Positions 42,700 through 54,700 of a stretch of DNA of 64,000 nt are shown here, piece by piece (position 1 is the first letter of the stretch; each line of letters opens with the position of its first letter). The stretch covers positions 4,774,001 through 4,838,000 of the forward strand of contig OY744465.1 in assembly GCA_963556145.1 (NCBI GenBank), given 5' to 3'. The DNA is from Hygrocybe punicea (Eukaryota; Basidiomycota; Agaricomycetes; Agaricales; Hygrophoraceae). The translations under genes were made by a program, and so were the position numbers. Under the pieces are notes generated by a model. It saw only the letters and a program-made list of their open reading frames with translations. It had not been told where the DNA came from and made no database searches.

Positions 42700-44521
42700 A
42701 TGATAACTCACCTTCTGTTCGAGTCTGCCTCTGGCTATGCGATATTTGAGGTCAAACTCCACGAGGATATTGGTGCGAAGTCGACTGCTGTCCAAGAATC
42801 AATAAAGGACTTGGCAAAGTTTGGAAAAATGGTCACCTTACTGAGTTTCTCGCCCTTCAAAAACGCGGCTCAGGCTTTAGAAAACGCGAATGATGTCTCC
42901 GAAGGTAAGTAGAAACTGCTCCGCCATGCCCTTTATTCTTCTAAATGGGCACCTATGATTTCAGGTATTCTGAACGACCATCTCCAATCTCTCCTAGAGT
43001 TGAATTTATCGAAACCGTCCAAAAAGTCATCCGTCACTCTTGGCGTATCCGACAACGTTCTCGGAGGTGCCATAAAAAACGCCCTGAACATCAACTGTGA
43101 CGTCTCCGACGCAGCACAAGAGCTTATTCGAGGGGTTCGTCTCCACGCCACCAAATTACTGAAGGGCCTTCAGTCCGACGACCTCACGAAAGCCCAGCTC
43201 GGGTTGGGTCATTCGTATTCGCGGGCCAAGCTAAAATTCAACGTGAACCGTATCGACAACATGATTATCCAAGCGATTGCTCTCCTCGATCAGTTAGACA
43301 AGGACGTCAATCTCTTCTCAATGCGTATACGGGAATGGTACGGTTATCATTTTCCAGAACTTGTCAGACTTGTTCCCGATAATCATCAGTACGCACGTGT
43401 CGCCCAGTTTATTGGGGATAAGGATACTTTGGACGAGGAGAAGCTGCCGGATTTGGCCGTCATATTGGACGACGACTCTACCATTGCGCGAAATATCCTT
43501 GATGCCGCCAGAGGATCCATGGGGTCATCATTGTCTGACATCGATATGCTCAACATCTCCGCATTCGCCACACGGGTCGTGTCCATCTCAGACTACCGAA
43601 AGTCGCTGATATCTTATTTGGCGGAGAAAATGAACCTGGTGGCGCCTAGCTTGACCGCACTCTTGGGAGAGCGAATAGGAGCACGGCTCATCAGCCATGC
43701 TGGCAGCTTGACGAACCTGAGCAAGTATCCTGCTAGCACGGTGCAGATATTAGGCGCCGAGAAAGCCCTTTTTCGCGCACTCAAGACTAAGGGCAACACT
43801 CCCAAAGTATTTCCCCTACATTTCATGTAACGAACGCAATGGTCTTAATTCTATCCATCCAGTACGGTCTTATCTATCATTCTACATTCATTGGCCGTGC
43901 TGGCCCAAAACACAAAGGACGCATTTCACGTTTTCTTGCGAACAAGTGTTCGATTGCGTCGCGAATCGATTGCTACTCAGGTCGGTACTTTTGATCGTAC
44001 TGATTAGTTCACATCTGTATAAAATCGCAGACAACCCCACTGCAAAATTCGGCCAGGCACTTCGTAACCAAGTGGAAGAGCGTCTGAACTTTTTCGAAAC
44101 TGGTGCACCACCATCCAAGAATGCTGATGCCATCCGCAAAGTCTTGGAAGATTTAGCATCGGAGGACAACGATGACGAGGATCAGGAGATGGCGGATACT
44201 GCCGAACCGGTTCTAACAACCTTGGAACCAAGTCCGGCGAAGGAGAAAAAGAAAAAGCGGAAGAGTGACACTATGGATGTCGATGACGATGAGGAGTTGT
44301 CTTCGAAAAAAGCGAAATTGTCTAAAGAGGAGAAGAAGGCACTGAAAAAGGCGAAGAAAGAAGCAAAACGGCAGGAAAAGGGTGCTGCAGGCGATGTTGG
44401 TCTATTTCATGTTTTCTACCCTTCGCAATGCCTGAAAATATTCTCTCAGTCCGAGGATGCGCCGAAGAAAAGCCATAAGACCAAGTCCGAAAAGAAGGAC
44501 AAAAAAAAGAGTAAAGGTTAA
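42700..44521 (+). CDS. NOP56: Nucleolar box C/D snoRNP core protein NOP56
   Basis: Core protein of box C/D snoRNPs that guide 2'-O-methylation of rRNA in the nucleolus. Exons are 42700-42904, 42965-43806, 43863-43980, 44031-44395 and 44450-44521 (533 residues; yeast NOP56 is about 500). N-terminal domain [19 protein letters not shown]; coiled coil and Nop domain with [25 protein letters not shown] NOSIC region, [16 protein letters not shown] and [20 protein letters not shown] (the GAEK motif contacting box C/D RNA), [13 protein letters not shown]. The acidic/basic tail with KKE/KKD repeats ([32 protein letters not shown]) is typical of the family. No snoRNA fits in its very short introns. Confidence 0.96.
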
Positions 44522-44925
44522 TTTTCTAATGCGGCATATATTCGTAAGTTATCCGTAATGTCTCCGTTGTCACTACACGCTGACAGATTATATTTGGTCT
44601 GAAATCTGAGAAGGGTGTGCCAGGGCGTCGTATGTAATGCTTCTGGCACTGGTGCAGGAGAATTCGCCGGGGGATCTCTATCTGTTTATTTTCGGCTGTG
44701 GCGATATTGCACCCGGATTTTCGTGTACTTCCTAGTAGGATTCCTAGGCTCATTGTTATAATCCCACCTCACCATTGCCGTGAACCCTGTCAATGCTACT
44801 TCGCACTCTTTTTTAAAAATAATATTTAAAACTCCGTGCTCCCGTGACCTATATAGACCTGATCGTAGACTTTGGCTTCGATTTTACGGCGAGAGACTCG
44901 GAGTGAGTCAGTGTACCCACTCAGA
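44522..44925. other. Spacer between NOP56 and the antiporter gene
   Basis: Contains the NOP56 3' end and an AT-rich stretch (44808-44835) with a TATATAG-like element (44851-44857) about 70 bases before the next ATG. No gene is seen. Confidence 0.5.
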
Positions 44926-47900
44926 ATGCCTGAGTTTTCGGGTATAATCATCAGTCTCTTTCACACGAAGAGGGAAGTTCCCGAGCAGGTCAGTCACTGG
45001 TTAAGTTTCTCTCGAGTGCATTGCAGGTTGACTTTTACGAGAGATGTTAATGGATTGTTTTCAGGGAGGACTCTTGTCTGGGAAAGATCCATCCGCTTTT
45101 AACACGGTCGATCCCCTGCGATTATGGATTATCCAAGTAGGTGAGTAATTTGCTGGGGTAGATTTCCATTGTCTTTCATCTGCACACCTGTGACTTCGGC
45201 TCAGGCTCGAGGTATTTTAAACCGTCGGAAAGATGTTAAAATCTCATTCTGCAACTCATATGTAACACCTTCTTGAAAAACTTTATGTTTAGGTGTGATC
45301 ATCGGGACGACCCAGTTACTTGCTTTGGGACTAAGAAAGATTCGGCAACCCAAGGTCACCACAGTTTCTCACTAATTTATGCGATTTTAACACAAACACA
45401 AGGTAATCGCAGAAGTGATTGGGGGCATAATACTAGGTATGCATTCCCTTCAAAAATGTTGCAGTTTTTACACCGTTCACGTATAATCAGGGCCAACCGC
45501 ATTCGGCCACATCCCCGGATTCACGGAACACATATTTCCCACCAATTCCCGTCCTTACATTTCTTTGGTTGCGAATATCGGACTCGTCCTATTCTTATTC
45601 TTAGTTGGTCTTGAAATTGACTCTGCTGTCATCAAACGCAATGCAAGACTATCAGCAACGGTCGCATTGGCTGGCATGGTCTTGCCCTTCGGGCTGGGCG
45701 CTGGCCTTGCGGTGCCCTTATACCATCATTTCATTGATCCGAGCATTCTTTTCACCCATTTCATGCTATTTACTGGGGTTGCCTTCTCCATTACGGCTTT
45801 TCCAGTCCTTTGTCGAATTCTTACGGAACTTAAACTTCTCGACACTACTGTCGGTATTGTTGTACTTTCTGCGGGTGTGGCGAACGACATCATTGGGTGG
45901 ACTCTCCTTGCCCTCAGTGTTGCACTTGTGAACGCTGGATCAGGCCTCACTGCTTTGTGGATATTGATGATCTGCGTAGGATGGACCCTTCTATTATTGT
46001 TCCCCGGTAAGATGTCATTGCTGTGGCTGGCGAGACATACTGGTTCTGTTGAAAACGGACCTACGATGTTCTTCATGACCGTAACGATTTTACTGGTCTT
46101 TGGATCGGCATTTTTCACAGATGTCATTGGTGTCCACGCGATCTTCGGTGAGGGCAATTTGTCGCTGTCATGAATGATAAATAATACTGTTCACTTCCAG
46201 GTGCGTTTTTGGTGGGAATTATTGTCCCCCGTGATGGAGGACTCGCTATCACATTAACTGAAAAGTTGGAAGACATGGTATCGATTATATTTCTTCCCCT
46301 GGTAGGTATTGATACATTCTATTTTAGTGGTCAACTGATATTGTTTTGCAGTATTTTACGTTAACTGGACTGTCGACCAACCTTGGACTTCTTAACAATG
46401 GTCAGTTATTTCTTGTATATAGGAATATCTTTTGCTTATGAACAAACTACTTGTAGGTATTACATGGGCTTTCACCGTTGCTGTCTGTGCTCTGGCATTC
46501 TTCGGTAAATTTGGTGGTTGTACGGTTGCAGCACGTTATTCAGGCTTCAGTTGGCGCGAAGCCAGCACTATTGGATCATTGATGAGTTGTAAAGGGTTCG
46601 TCTCACATTTGCATTTGCTTCTTAAAAGGCGTTGCGTCACCGACAGTTCCAATGTCAATCTTATTTTGTCAGACTAGTCGAGCTTATTGTGCTTAACGTT
46701 GGGTTATCGGCTGGAATATTGTCTCAGGTGAACAAAACGTGCATACGGTTGCATCACTGGCTGACTAACAGGTTGAAGAGAGTTTTTTCGATTTTCGTCC
46801 TCGAAGCTCTGCTTTTGACGGTCATGACTACACCGCTCGTAAGCGCACTGTACCCTTTGGAAAAACGCATCCGTGTGGCGGCGAGTGGAGCAAATTTCAA
46901 CAATGTTGCTGACGATCAATCAGAACCACCTTCCGGATCTCGCAATGATGGTAGGGACGACTATCTGAGAACGAGGTTCACTGTGGTTTTGGATAAGATT
47001 GACCATCTCCCTGGCATGATGGCCCTCACGCAGCTTTTACATCGTGCTCCCTTCACCGTTCGCTCGGATTTCGCCACCAAAGTCCCCGCACCATTATACC
47101 AAACCTTCATTGATGCCCTCCGTTTAATCGAGCTGTCAGACCGTACATCTGCCGTCATGAAGTCCTCAGTAGCCGACACCCTTGTCCTCACCGACCCCCT
47201 TCTGGCAATTTTCCGAATGTTCGGGGAGCTCCACGGGCTCCCTATTTCCACTTCGCTATCAATCGTGCCTTACGATGACTTAGCTCAGTGTGTTACCGAT
47301 CATGCCAGGACAAACGCATCACAACTGGTTCTCATCCCATGGTTACCGCCGTCTTCCCACAACAAGACTGAAACGAATCCCAATGATGCAATCACAACCC
47401 CGAAGGCTACTGCGCAGATAACCAATCCATTTGATAACCTTTTCAGGACTTCTCATAGTACCAAAGAGAAATCAGCTCATGCTATTCACGCACAATTTGT
47501 TCGACAAGTCTTCTCTCAAGCTAAAACTGATATCGCCCTTTTTATCGATCAAGGGCATGCACCTGGAGCGATCAAGGCACAACATATCTTCTTGCCTTTT
47601 TTTGGTGGACCTGATGACCGCTTGGCACTCGAGTTTGTTGTGCAACTTTCTGCCAGCTTAAATGTTAGTGCTAGTGTTGTGAGGGTCGTGAAGAAGGATG
47701 CGGAAGGACCATTTAGTGAAGTTACGTCGGCGCGTTTGGGCTCGGAAAAGGTTTTGGACAGAAGCCCTGATATACCCGACCATAGGTTCACAGTCACTTC
47801 CGTAAGCCTAAATGTTTGACTGGGTGTTGGATACTATAATTTATTCGCAGGCGACGGGATATCCAGATACAGTGTATGGGCAAGCAAATACCCAAACACG

Positions 47901-48288
47901 TCTGCAGTCAGAAACTGCTGACAGTGTTACATGGGCTCGCTTCGCTGATCATCCGCCCCCCGGGAAGGACGAACCACTGACTCCTTTGACCTCCGCCCTG
48001 TCCCGCATTCATTTCTCCGGTGTAACAACACCGATCCCTTTGCATGTTATGTTACAGCAAGTTGGATCACAAGTTGAACTCCGGCCACGTGTTTTAGTCG
48101 TGGTAGGGCGATCCCGAAGACTTGCCGTGGAAGATCACCACCATGAGCTTAAACAACTTATGGAAGAACATGGTCACGTCGGGAACGAAGTTAAGAAGAC
48201 GATTGGTGATGTTGCCACTGCTTTTCTTGTGGGTGGGGGTGCAGCAGGTATCATTGTGCTCCAGGCCGCTAACGTTCCTTTGGATTAA
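44926..48288 (+). CDS. KHA1: K+/H+ antiporter of the CPA2 family (KHA1-like)
   Basis: Exchanges K+ or Na+ for protons in an intracellular (Golgi/endosomal) membrane, affecting pH and cation balance. There are eleven exons; main joins are 44926-44988, 45065-45140, 45293-45354, 45403-45436, 45491-46147, 46201-46301, 46352-46400, 46457-46595, 46673-46727, 46779-47801 and 47851-48288. The N-terminus GGLLSGKDPSAFNTVDPLRL and IRQPKVIAEVIGGIILGPTAFG are diagnostic. Family motifs: LFLFLVGLEID, GVAFSITAFPVLCRIL, SAGVANDIIGW with the conserved Asp pair region, FTDVIGVHAIFGAFLVG, RDGGLAITLTEKLEDM and SCKGLVELIVLNVG. About 12 membrane segments precede a long hydrophilic C-terminus with a USP-like fold. 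The short second exon intron donor was chosen because only it keeps frame. Confidence 0.93.
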
Positions 48289-49320
48289 TACCATTTTATG
48301 ACCCTTATGACTGGGCAATGCATTCACCTTTCTGATGTTGATAATCGGGGACTGGGTGACTTTCCGTAGGCGTTTATACATCATCATAACATATATTATC
48401 ATAAATTCGACCTTGAAAGGCAACCCAGCCAACACGTCAGGTCACTCAGGGTCCCGCCATAAAATGTAGATTATTCTCAACCTCGCAATAACCACTAGCC
48501 TAGATGAGGGATCCAAACCCCCCGTCTTGAATAAACAACTTATCCTGAGTTTCTCGCATTCCGTTTCTGGCCAGTCGCCTGTCCTAATCCAGCCCCACCG
48601 TACGGACAAGCTTTCACACTGACTGTTTGTCTAGCGACTCTAGCCAGCCCTCTCAACCATTGTCTTGCCCACGCATCCATCTGACCCCTAGTATGGTCTG
48701 ACTTGAATTCACTTTCGCTAGACCCGGCTTGTTCCACTAATTACTACCCCTCCCGATCTCCCACTCCCACTTCCCATTTGTTTTTGACGAGGGACTCGAC
48801 GATGAAGGCACTTCAGCATGGGATTTTTTGAAGTCTTGGGCGCATCACTGCTACGGGGGGAGTTAGGTACACATTTTATTCTAATTGTACTTACTGGCCC
48901 TCGCTATAGCATTATGCCTCGCTATAGCATTATGGCTGGTCACTGCGTTTCATGCTGCAATATTACCATCTCCGACCTCCTACTCTCCATTCACTCTCAT
49001 CCTGTCTACCTTTAACAAGGGACTCGACAATGAAAGCAGTTCAGCATACCTTTTTTCGAAGTCATCAGCGCATCACTGCTATGAGGTGAGTTGGGTACTC
49101 AACTTTTTTCTTTCCAACTGTACTTCCTAGTCTTATGACAGTACAGCTGCCAATCATTGCATTTTGTGGCATTCCACACCATGTCGTGATAAATTGAATG
49201 GCCAATATCTGAGTGTAAACGAGTGACTTATGTCGTCCATGTACCTGAGTGCCAACAGTATAAGAAGGCGCAATTCTACTGTTTTACCCCAGTCTCTGCA
49301 CCCTCCTTTCTTCACATATG
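48289..49320. other. Intergenic region with a diverged tandem duplication
   Basis: No gene is seen. A block near 48745-48895 (ACGAGGGACTCGACGATGAA, GCGCATCACTGCTA, TTAGGTAC, TTGTACTT) recurs in diverged form at about 48975-49125 (ACAAGGGACTCGACAATGAA, GCGCATCACTGCTA), so the segment is duplicated with about 235-bp spacing. A 20-bp unit CTCGCTATAGCATTATG is doubled at 48900-48938. These may belong to the left end of the decayed Harbinger-like element. Confidence 0.6.
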
Positions 49321-51267
49321 CATACCAACTTCCCCACGTCGACTCAATGTCCTAATTTTCCTCTCGTCAATGCTCATCCTCCTCACACTGTCGGGGAAGA
49401 TCTGTTTTCTCACTGGATTCCATACACTGGAGTTCCACAACACAATCTCCCTGTCGTGAGTATCGCACTTCTGACTCACGGCGTCTTGGCACCTGACAAG
49501 TTGTGTATCTTTTTTTATAGGGCAAGGGTTCTGTGCCAATCGCACCGGGCAATTATTGCTTTTCCCCTTACAAGGTACACTCACGGCTTGGGTTTACTGG
49601 CACACTGCTAAGATCATTTGACATCCAGTTTGATCACGAGCCTATTACTGGAGCGCCTGTGATTGCGGTGGACCAATATGAGGTCCGAGTCACTCTACTG
49701 TTTTAAATAGTTGTTGCTGCTTACGCATTTGTGACAGGACTATTTACATGAATCAGGGCCTGGGCAGCTCATGCTCACTCACAAGGGACACCCGAACTCA
49801 CACCTCCCTGCATTGCTGCCACTGCATCATCAAGTACCTATGGGCCTCCATCCCCATGACGACTCTGATGACGAGGAGCTGGTCGATGCCCGCGATCTTG
49901 TGCGATCATCAGTACATGCTGCCAAACCAAGAAAGCCAGCCCCAATGCTCAAAATTAAGCAGGAGCCGGACTTAGATCAGAAGCCTAGATTTCGTGCTGA
50001 GCTTGAGAGAGATTGACCACAGAAGCGCAAGGGCCATGGTGATGGAGACGATGACCCACGAATGCCTAAACGAATCGGCCGCCCTCAAGGTGCTGGTAAC
50101 TACAGACTTGACGACATGAAGGCACTCCTGGACCATGTTGAGCTTGAGTTACCATTGGGACAACGTGGCTGGAAGGCTGTCCATGTATGGTTTACCAAAT
50201 GGTGTCAAAGGCAGGGTCACCCGCAGAGGGCCCAAAAGTCCTTAGAGACGAAGTTCAAGCAGGTACACACTTCACTAATGTATTGATGATGGTTATTAAC
50301 TCATTACGATCGTCCACCAGCTTGTGAGGACAACAAAGCCCACCGGCCGTGGCACCTGCCTGCCACACATTGATCGTGCACATGCGATTGATGTCTTGAT
50401 AAATGAGAGGGCAGGTACACGTGAGCTGAATGACTCCGACTTTGGCGATGACATGGATGAGGACCATGGCTATGAAAGTGCCATCACTATCAGCACCAAC
50501 AATGAAGTAACACAAGTTCCCACCAAAGTGGCTGTCGTTCGAGGGATACGTGACCAACCCCCCATCCGCTGCAATGCTCGTGGGGGTGCTGGGTACAAAA
50601 GATCTCTGCTGCTTTTGATCCAGCAGCGCAGGAGTCTCGCGAACAGGAGTGATCCCAGTGCACCCTGCAAAGTGCTCAAATTTTCGCAAGTGCTCAACAA
50701 AATCGTGATTCTCAAGCTGTCATCGAGTCCCTTTGCATGCAAATCACTACTCTACAGGGTCATGTCTATGAGGCCGACCGTGCGCACAATATGGCTCACA
50801 TTAAACTCGAGATGGGTATGGGCAGGGGCATGGGCATGGGCATGGAGACACTGAGGGGCCGTGTTCACTCTGTCGACCAAAGGCCCAAGCATAAGATCTG
50901 AAACGAGGTTCACTACCCAGAAGGTGGTGGCTCAGTTACGTGGATAACTGACAACGAGGCTACAGATGACAATAGTGAGCATTCTATCAAGCAGAAGCTT
51001 CCTGCACCTGCATGCGCACTGAGGCGCACATATGCATTCTGCCAATCACCCACTCCTCACCTCCCAATGACGTCTGATACAGCAATTTCACCAGCCAGTC
51101 CTGACTTGAAATCCCACCATGAGGGTCCACTCCAATTGGCCACCACCACCAACACTACGCTGTCTCATCTTCCCGTCGTTGTCCAGCAAAAAATTGCCCA
51201 GCTCAAGCCCACCTTACGCTGTCAAGCCCAAGATGTCAATGTCAATGACGAGAACACTCCTCATTAG
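49321..51267 (+). pseudogene. Decayed Myb/SANT-like gene of a second Harbinger-like element
   Basis: The layout is similar to the intact protein at 25781-27338: an acidic segment with HPHDDSDDEELVD and KIKQEPDLDQ, a basic GRPQGAGNYRLDDMKALLDH Myb-like start (about 50080-50140), GWKAVHVWFTKWCQRQGH, KSLETKFKQLVR after a short intron (GTACAC...CACCAG), KPTGRGTCLPHIDRAHAI, and a coiled-coil-like tail with Gly-Met repeats (50815-50850). A TGA at 50014-50016 and a frame change near 50600 break it. It converges with the transposase at 51557-52927, as in the intact element. Confidence 0.7.
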
Positions 51268-51556
51268 AAAATCAATTGTAAATTGCCCCGACATTGGGGG
51301 CCACAGTCCTTACTCACTGCCAATTACGGCCACAGTCCTTACTCCATCTCAGCTGATCTCTCGTATACTTCACCTCAAAGTGAGGCCACAGTCATTACTC
51401 ATTCATTGTCCTCATCGTAGTTTGTCCCATCGCTGTCCTTATACCCAGAAATAAAGTATCTGCTCCCCAAAATTGGGAGCATTTTGATTACCACTGTATG
51501 AAGAAACATTACACGAGGAGAAATTACAGGGTGCAGAACACCAAGACAGAACATCA

Positions 51557-52927
51557 TTACTTGTAGTTAGCAACTGTGTGAAACCTGGAAACGCGATCAT
51601 TATCTCGCTGATCTGTGAACAATATGCTCTTGAAGTCATTCCACAGCTGCTCTTGAAGTCATTCCACAGCTGCTCTTGTTCAGCATTATCCCTCCAGGCA
51701 TGTAAACTGACTGAATCTGGTTTAACCCAATGCGACGGCACCGAAGGTTGTGCAGGCAAAGACAGATCTCAATGAGGTCTCCATGAGTGTCAGAATTCTT
51801 GATCTCAAGAGGAATGCGCAGTCGGCCAAACGATCCTTGGATAGCTCTGTTTCCCCATTCCACAGTCTGCCTGTAGGAAAGGAGTTGACGATCGAAATCC
51901 ATAACAGCCTGTACCTCCTCAGGAGTTCCTGGGATGCGTTGGCCGGACTTGAGGGGAGCATGAATACGGCCATCGATTTGATTGGTGCCACGTGGAAATG
52001 CCATGTCAGCGACAAGAAAAAATCCTGGGGGAGTCAGGGTCCTAAGCCGCTCATATATTGGCTGTGCTACACGTGAATCGTGCCAGCTTCCGGGTGCATT
52101 GATGTTGGTGGCAATTATAGGACCTGCAAAGGTTGTATTCAGATATGAAAAAACAGAACTAAGTGAAGCTGACCACTCGAGCAAAAGACCAGGACAGAAC
52201 TTATAAAATGGTCATGAAGCCAACCGTTATATGTGGCATTCTCGATGTCCTCGTCATCTGACGTTTGGACCGGGAGGTTGAGACCATCAATGCTGGTGAA
52301 CGCACCCACGAGAAGTGGATGACGCACGCACACAAGATCACTATGATCTTCGAACTCTGAGAGCTCATGGAACCAGCTTATCCGGGCATCGTGTGAGCTG
52401 CGTAGTGTCTGAAGTAGTAGTTTGAGACCAAAACAGAGGTACCGCGAGATGGTGGATGGGATGAGGGCAAAAATTTCTTGGAGAGTTATTTCTCGCATGG
52501 TAGAATTAAGATAATGGAGAGTGAGACCCAATGCTCCTTCTGCATCTAGTGATTGACGACCAGGGCGTGTTGTCCCCTCAACATCCGTGTCTTGCCGTGG
52601 AATGGGTGTCTCATACCATGCATGACCGAATCCTGCAGTGATTATGGTTTCGAAGGTGGCAACATCAAAGCCCATAGTAGTGATGTAGGCCCTGTCAGAG
52701 TGGCTCCGGCGTAGTTGGACCCAAGGGGTGTCAATAAGGGGATTGGGAAGGAGCTGTGCACGACAGAGATAAAGGCGGCTCGGGTTGCGAATACGGGATC
52801 GGTTTAATCGAGCCTCTTCAGCACCTGCATACATGGATGCTACTGCAGCTGCAAGCTGTTGGTTATGGGAAGCATCCTCGATGTCGTCTTCAGCTGCCTC
52901 TGTCTCAAGCAGGTGGAAGTTATCCAT
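51557..52927 (-). pseudogene. Decayed PIF/Harbinger-like DDE transposase, second copy
   Basis: Start ATG at 52927; first part open to an intron at about 52180-52130 (GTCAGC...TTTGCAG). Catalytic segments: GAFTSIDGLNLPVQ (about 52280-52320), INAPGSWHDSR (about 52070-52100), and TVEWGNRAIQGSFGRLRIPL (about 51820-51880). After QIQSVYMP the frame is lost through a small deletion and then a perfect 23-bp tandem duplication (about 51628-51673) before the expected end (RFHTVANYK, stop at 51559-51557). It is roughly half identical by eye to the intact transposase at 24079-25429. No terminal repeats were found for this copy. Confidence 0.8.
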
Positions 52928-53474
52928 GTCGCCTGCAAACTCAATATAGTGGGAGCCGCAACAGGAATATTCAAAACTAATTGTTTATTTTAGTCTACGG
53001 TTTTGGATATAGACTAGAATATCCGAATAAATGTTGGCCGGGCTGCCGGAAAGGTGGCATTTTATTCAAAATCTTAGAAAAAGCCTTACGGAAAGTCACC
53101 CACTATGCCCAGTGAAAAGTCCATAGTTTAGAAATGAATTATATACTATATTTCCATTTATATTCAGTTACATATGATTTACCTGAATTTAAAGTTTACT
53201 TTATTGTAGTCTAATCAGGCCCAACATTACGGTTCAAGACTCGTATGGACTGCACTTGCCCTCTGCAATCGAGAGCCCTTGTGCCTCTCCTTTCCTCGAG
53301 TTTCACCCTGGGGTTTCTACCCGCTTTCCCACGTCGCGGTTTCACTTCATTTTACTTATTTACTCTGGAGGAGACTTTGCTATCACCAACGCTCTCATCA
53401 CCAATGCTCTCGTCTCCTCCCGAACCCTAGTTTTTTGGTTTCTCGCAATTTAACTTCGTTACATTGTCATCTGA
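52928..53474. other. Junction between the decayed Harbinger and the DIRS-like element
   Basis: AT-rich (52980-53215), then pyrimidine-rich sequence that leads into the first DIRS-like ORF. CACCAACGCTCTCATCACC is a short doubled unit at 53385-53411. No boundary repeats were identified; the 5' end of the DIRS-like element should lie in here. Confidence 0.4.
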
Positions 53475-53677
53475 ATGCCTCAAAATGAGAACAACAACGA
53501 GGTACAAAGTCAAACCCAGGCGACATCCTTCGACCTGGAAATAACCTTTGAGCCAACGGTTAGGGACATGTGTGTCAAGGTCACCAAGGATTACTGTGCA
53601 GGCAAGATTGACAAACCAACGGCCATCCTGGAACTCACCTCTGTGATACCTTTCAGAGCCATCCACGAAGACGATAC
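53475..53677 (+). pseudogene. DIRS-like ORF1, 5' piece
   Basis: Starts MPQNENNNEVQSQTQ and reads DYCAGKIDKPTAILEL...EDDT up to the chromovirus insertion at 53678. The last bases GATAC are the target duplication. It joins in frame to 60803 (INRQAFGAYCQML). Confidence 0.75.
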
Positions 53678-54237
53678 TGTTACGGATCGCTGTTCTTATA
53701 GCGGACTCCGGCAACAAAGAACCAAACGAAGATGATATAAGACGAAGAGTGGGTACAAACAAATGTAGGAAGAGGGAGGGGTCAGGGTGTCTGGTAGCAA
53801 TCGGGGGAAGAGTAGCTAGACTAAACTTAAGGTTATTGACTACAATTGTCTGTGGCTAAATACTATCGAACGACTTTAGGGCTGGTTTCTTCGTCATGCG
53901 TGGCTGCATCGAGGATGAGCTCCGAGATGAACGGCGTCTTCGTGTGCTTCGTGGTCTGTGCGTTTTAGGGTGCCAACGTGGTGGCCATCGGCTACGTTGC
54001 ATGTCCGGTGTCAGCAGACAGCTGATTCGGTGATTGTGCTGCGCGGTATTATTAAGGGCTTGTACCAACGTGTATGATGTATCGGCGGCGATCGGATGAT
54101 GAGGATAGTCATGTGGATTCGGATATCGTCGTTGATTGTCGTCGATGATGTTTTGGACCCAAGCTATGACGTTGTTTTGTGACGTGGTGTCAGAGTCGGG
54201 GTCAGAAACGGGGGTTAGATCGGGGTAAAAGGTAACA
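53678..54237 (-). repeat. 3' LTR of the chromovirus
   Basis: 560 bp, matching 60238-60797. The 11-mer AGACTAAACTT (53818-53828) marks the predicted R start. The C-terminal half of ORF3 lies in the U3 part. Confidence 0.95.
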
Positions 54238-54671
54238 ATACCCCCGGGACAAGGGGAATCGTCCCGATTAACCGGAGGGAAAACGGAATCATACACGGCG
54301 GCGCAATCGATGAACTCGCGGTACGGATCGACGGGGTCATCGGTGAACCAGACAGGGACAGTCGGTGGAACAGCAGGAGGGGGAGGGCCAATGGGACGTA
54401 CGGAGTAAAACGTACGGGGGGCGAAGAAGAGGTCAACGCCGAGATGAGCGATGTCAGACGTGAGATGAAGGGAGCCGAACGAAGAAGGAGGCATTAGGTC
54501 GACGGCGAAGCGAACATCGCGGCCACAGAGACGTCGTTTCGAGCGAGGGATACGGAAGCGAGGAGGAAGATGACGAAAGTAAGGTGAGGAAGGAAGATAA
54601 ACAGCGGAGGCAGACATAGAGGAACGAAGGCAAGGGGTGAAAGAGGGGAAAGAGAGGAAAGCAGACGACAT
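53856..54671 (-). CDS. Third ORF of the chromovirus, extending into the 3' LTR
   Basis: About 271 codons, ATG at 54671, just after the Pol stop (54701), and ending at 53856 inside the LTR's U3, 28 bases before the predicted R start at 53828. It is not recognised. It begins SSAFLSFPSFTPCLRSS, has a Pro-rich middle (PIGPPPPAVPPTVPVWF), an acidic part (DPDSDTTSQNN) and a very basic C-terminus (RPRSTRRRRSSRSSSS). There is no signal peptide plus membrane anchor, so it is unlikely to be an env gene. Position and basic tail suggest a nucleic-acid-binding or regulatory protein, if it is translated at all. Chance openness cannot be excluded. Confidence 0.45.
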   Translation of the reverse strand: MSSAFLSFPSFTPCLRSSMSASAVYLPSSPYFRHLPPRFRIPRSKRRLCGRDVRFAVDLMPPSSFGSLHLTSDIAHLGVDLFFAPRTFYSVRPIGPPPPAVPPTVPVWFTDDPVDPYREFIDCAAVYDSVFPPVNRDDSPCPGGIVTFYPDLTPVSDPDSDTTSQNNVIAWVQNIIDDNQRRYPNPHDYPHHPIAADTSYTLVQALNNTAQHNHRISCLLTPDMQRSRWPPRWHPKTHRPRSTRRRRSSRSSSSMQPRMTKKPALKSFDSI

Positions 54672-54700
54672 ATACAAAAGAGAAAGATCAGGGCAGGTAT

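Noticed and set aside
42905..44449. snoRNA in a NOP56 intron
   Set aside because: All four introns are about 50-60 bases, too short for a box C/D snoRNA with flanks, and no C/D boxes are seen.
50815..50850. GGGCATGGGCATGG run as a telomere-like or regulatory repeat
   Set aside because: It is a short hexamer repeat coding Gly-Met in the decayed Myb-like gene tail.
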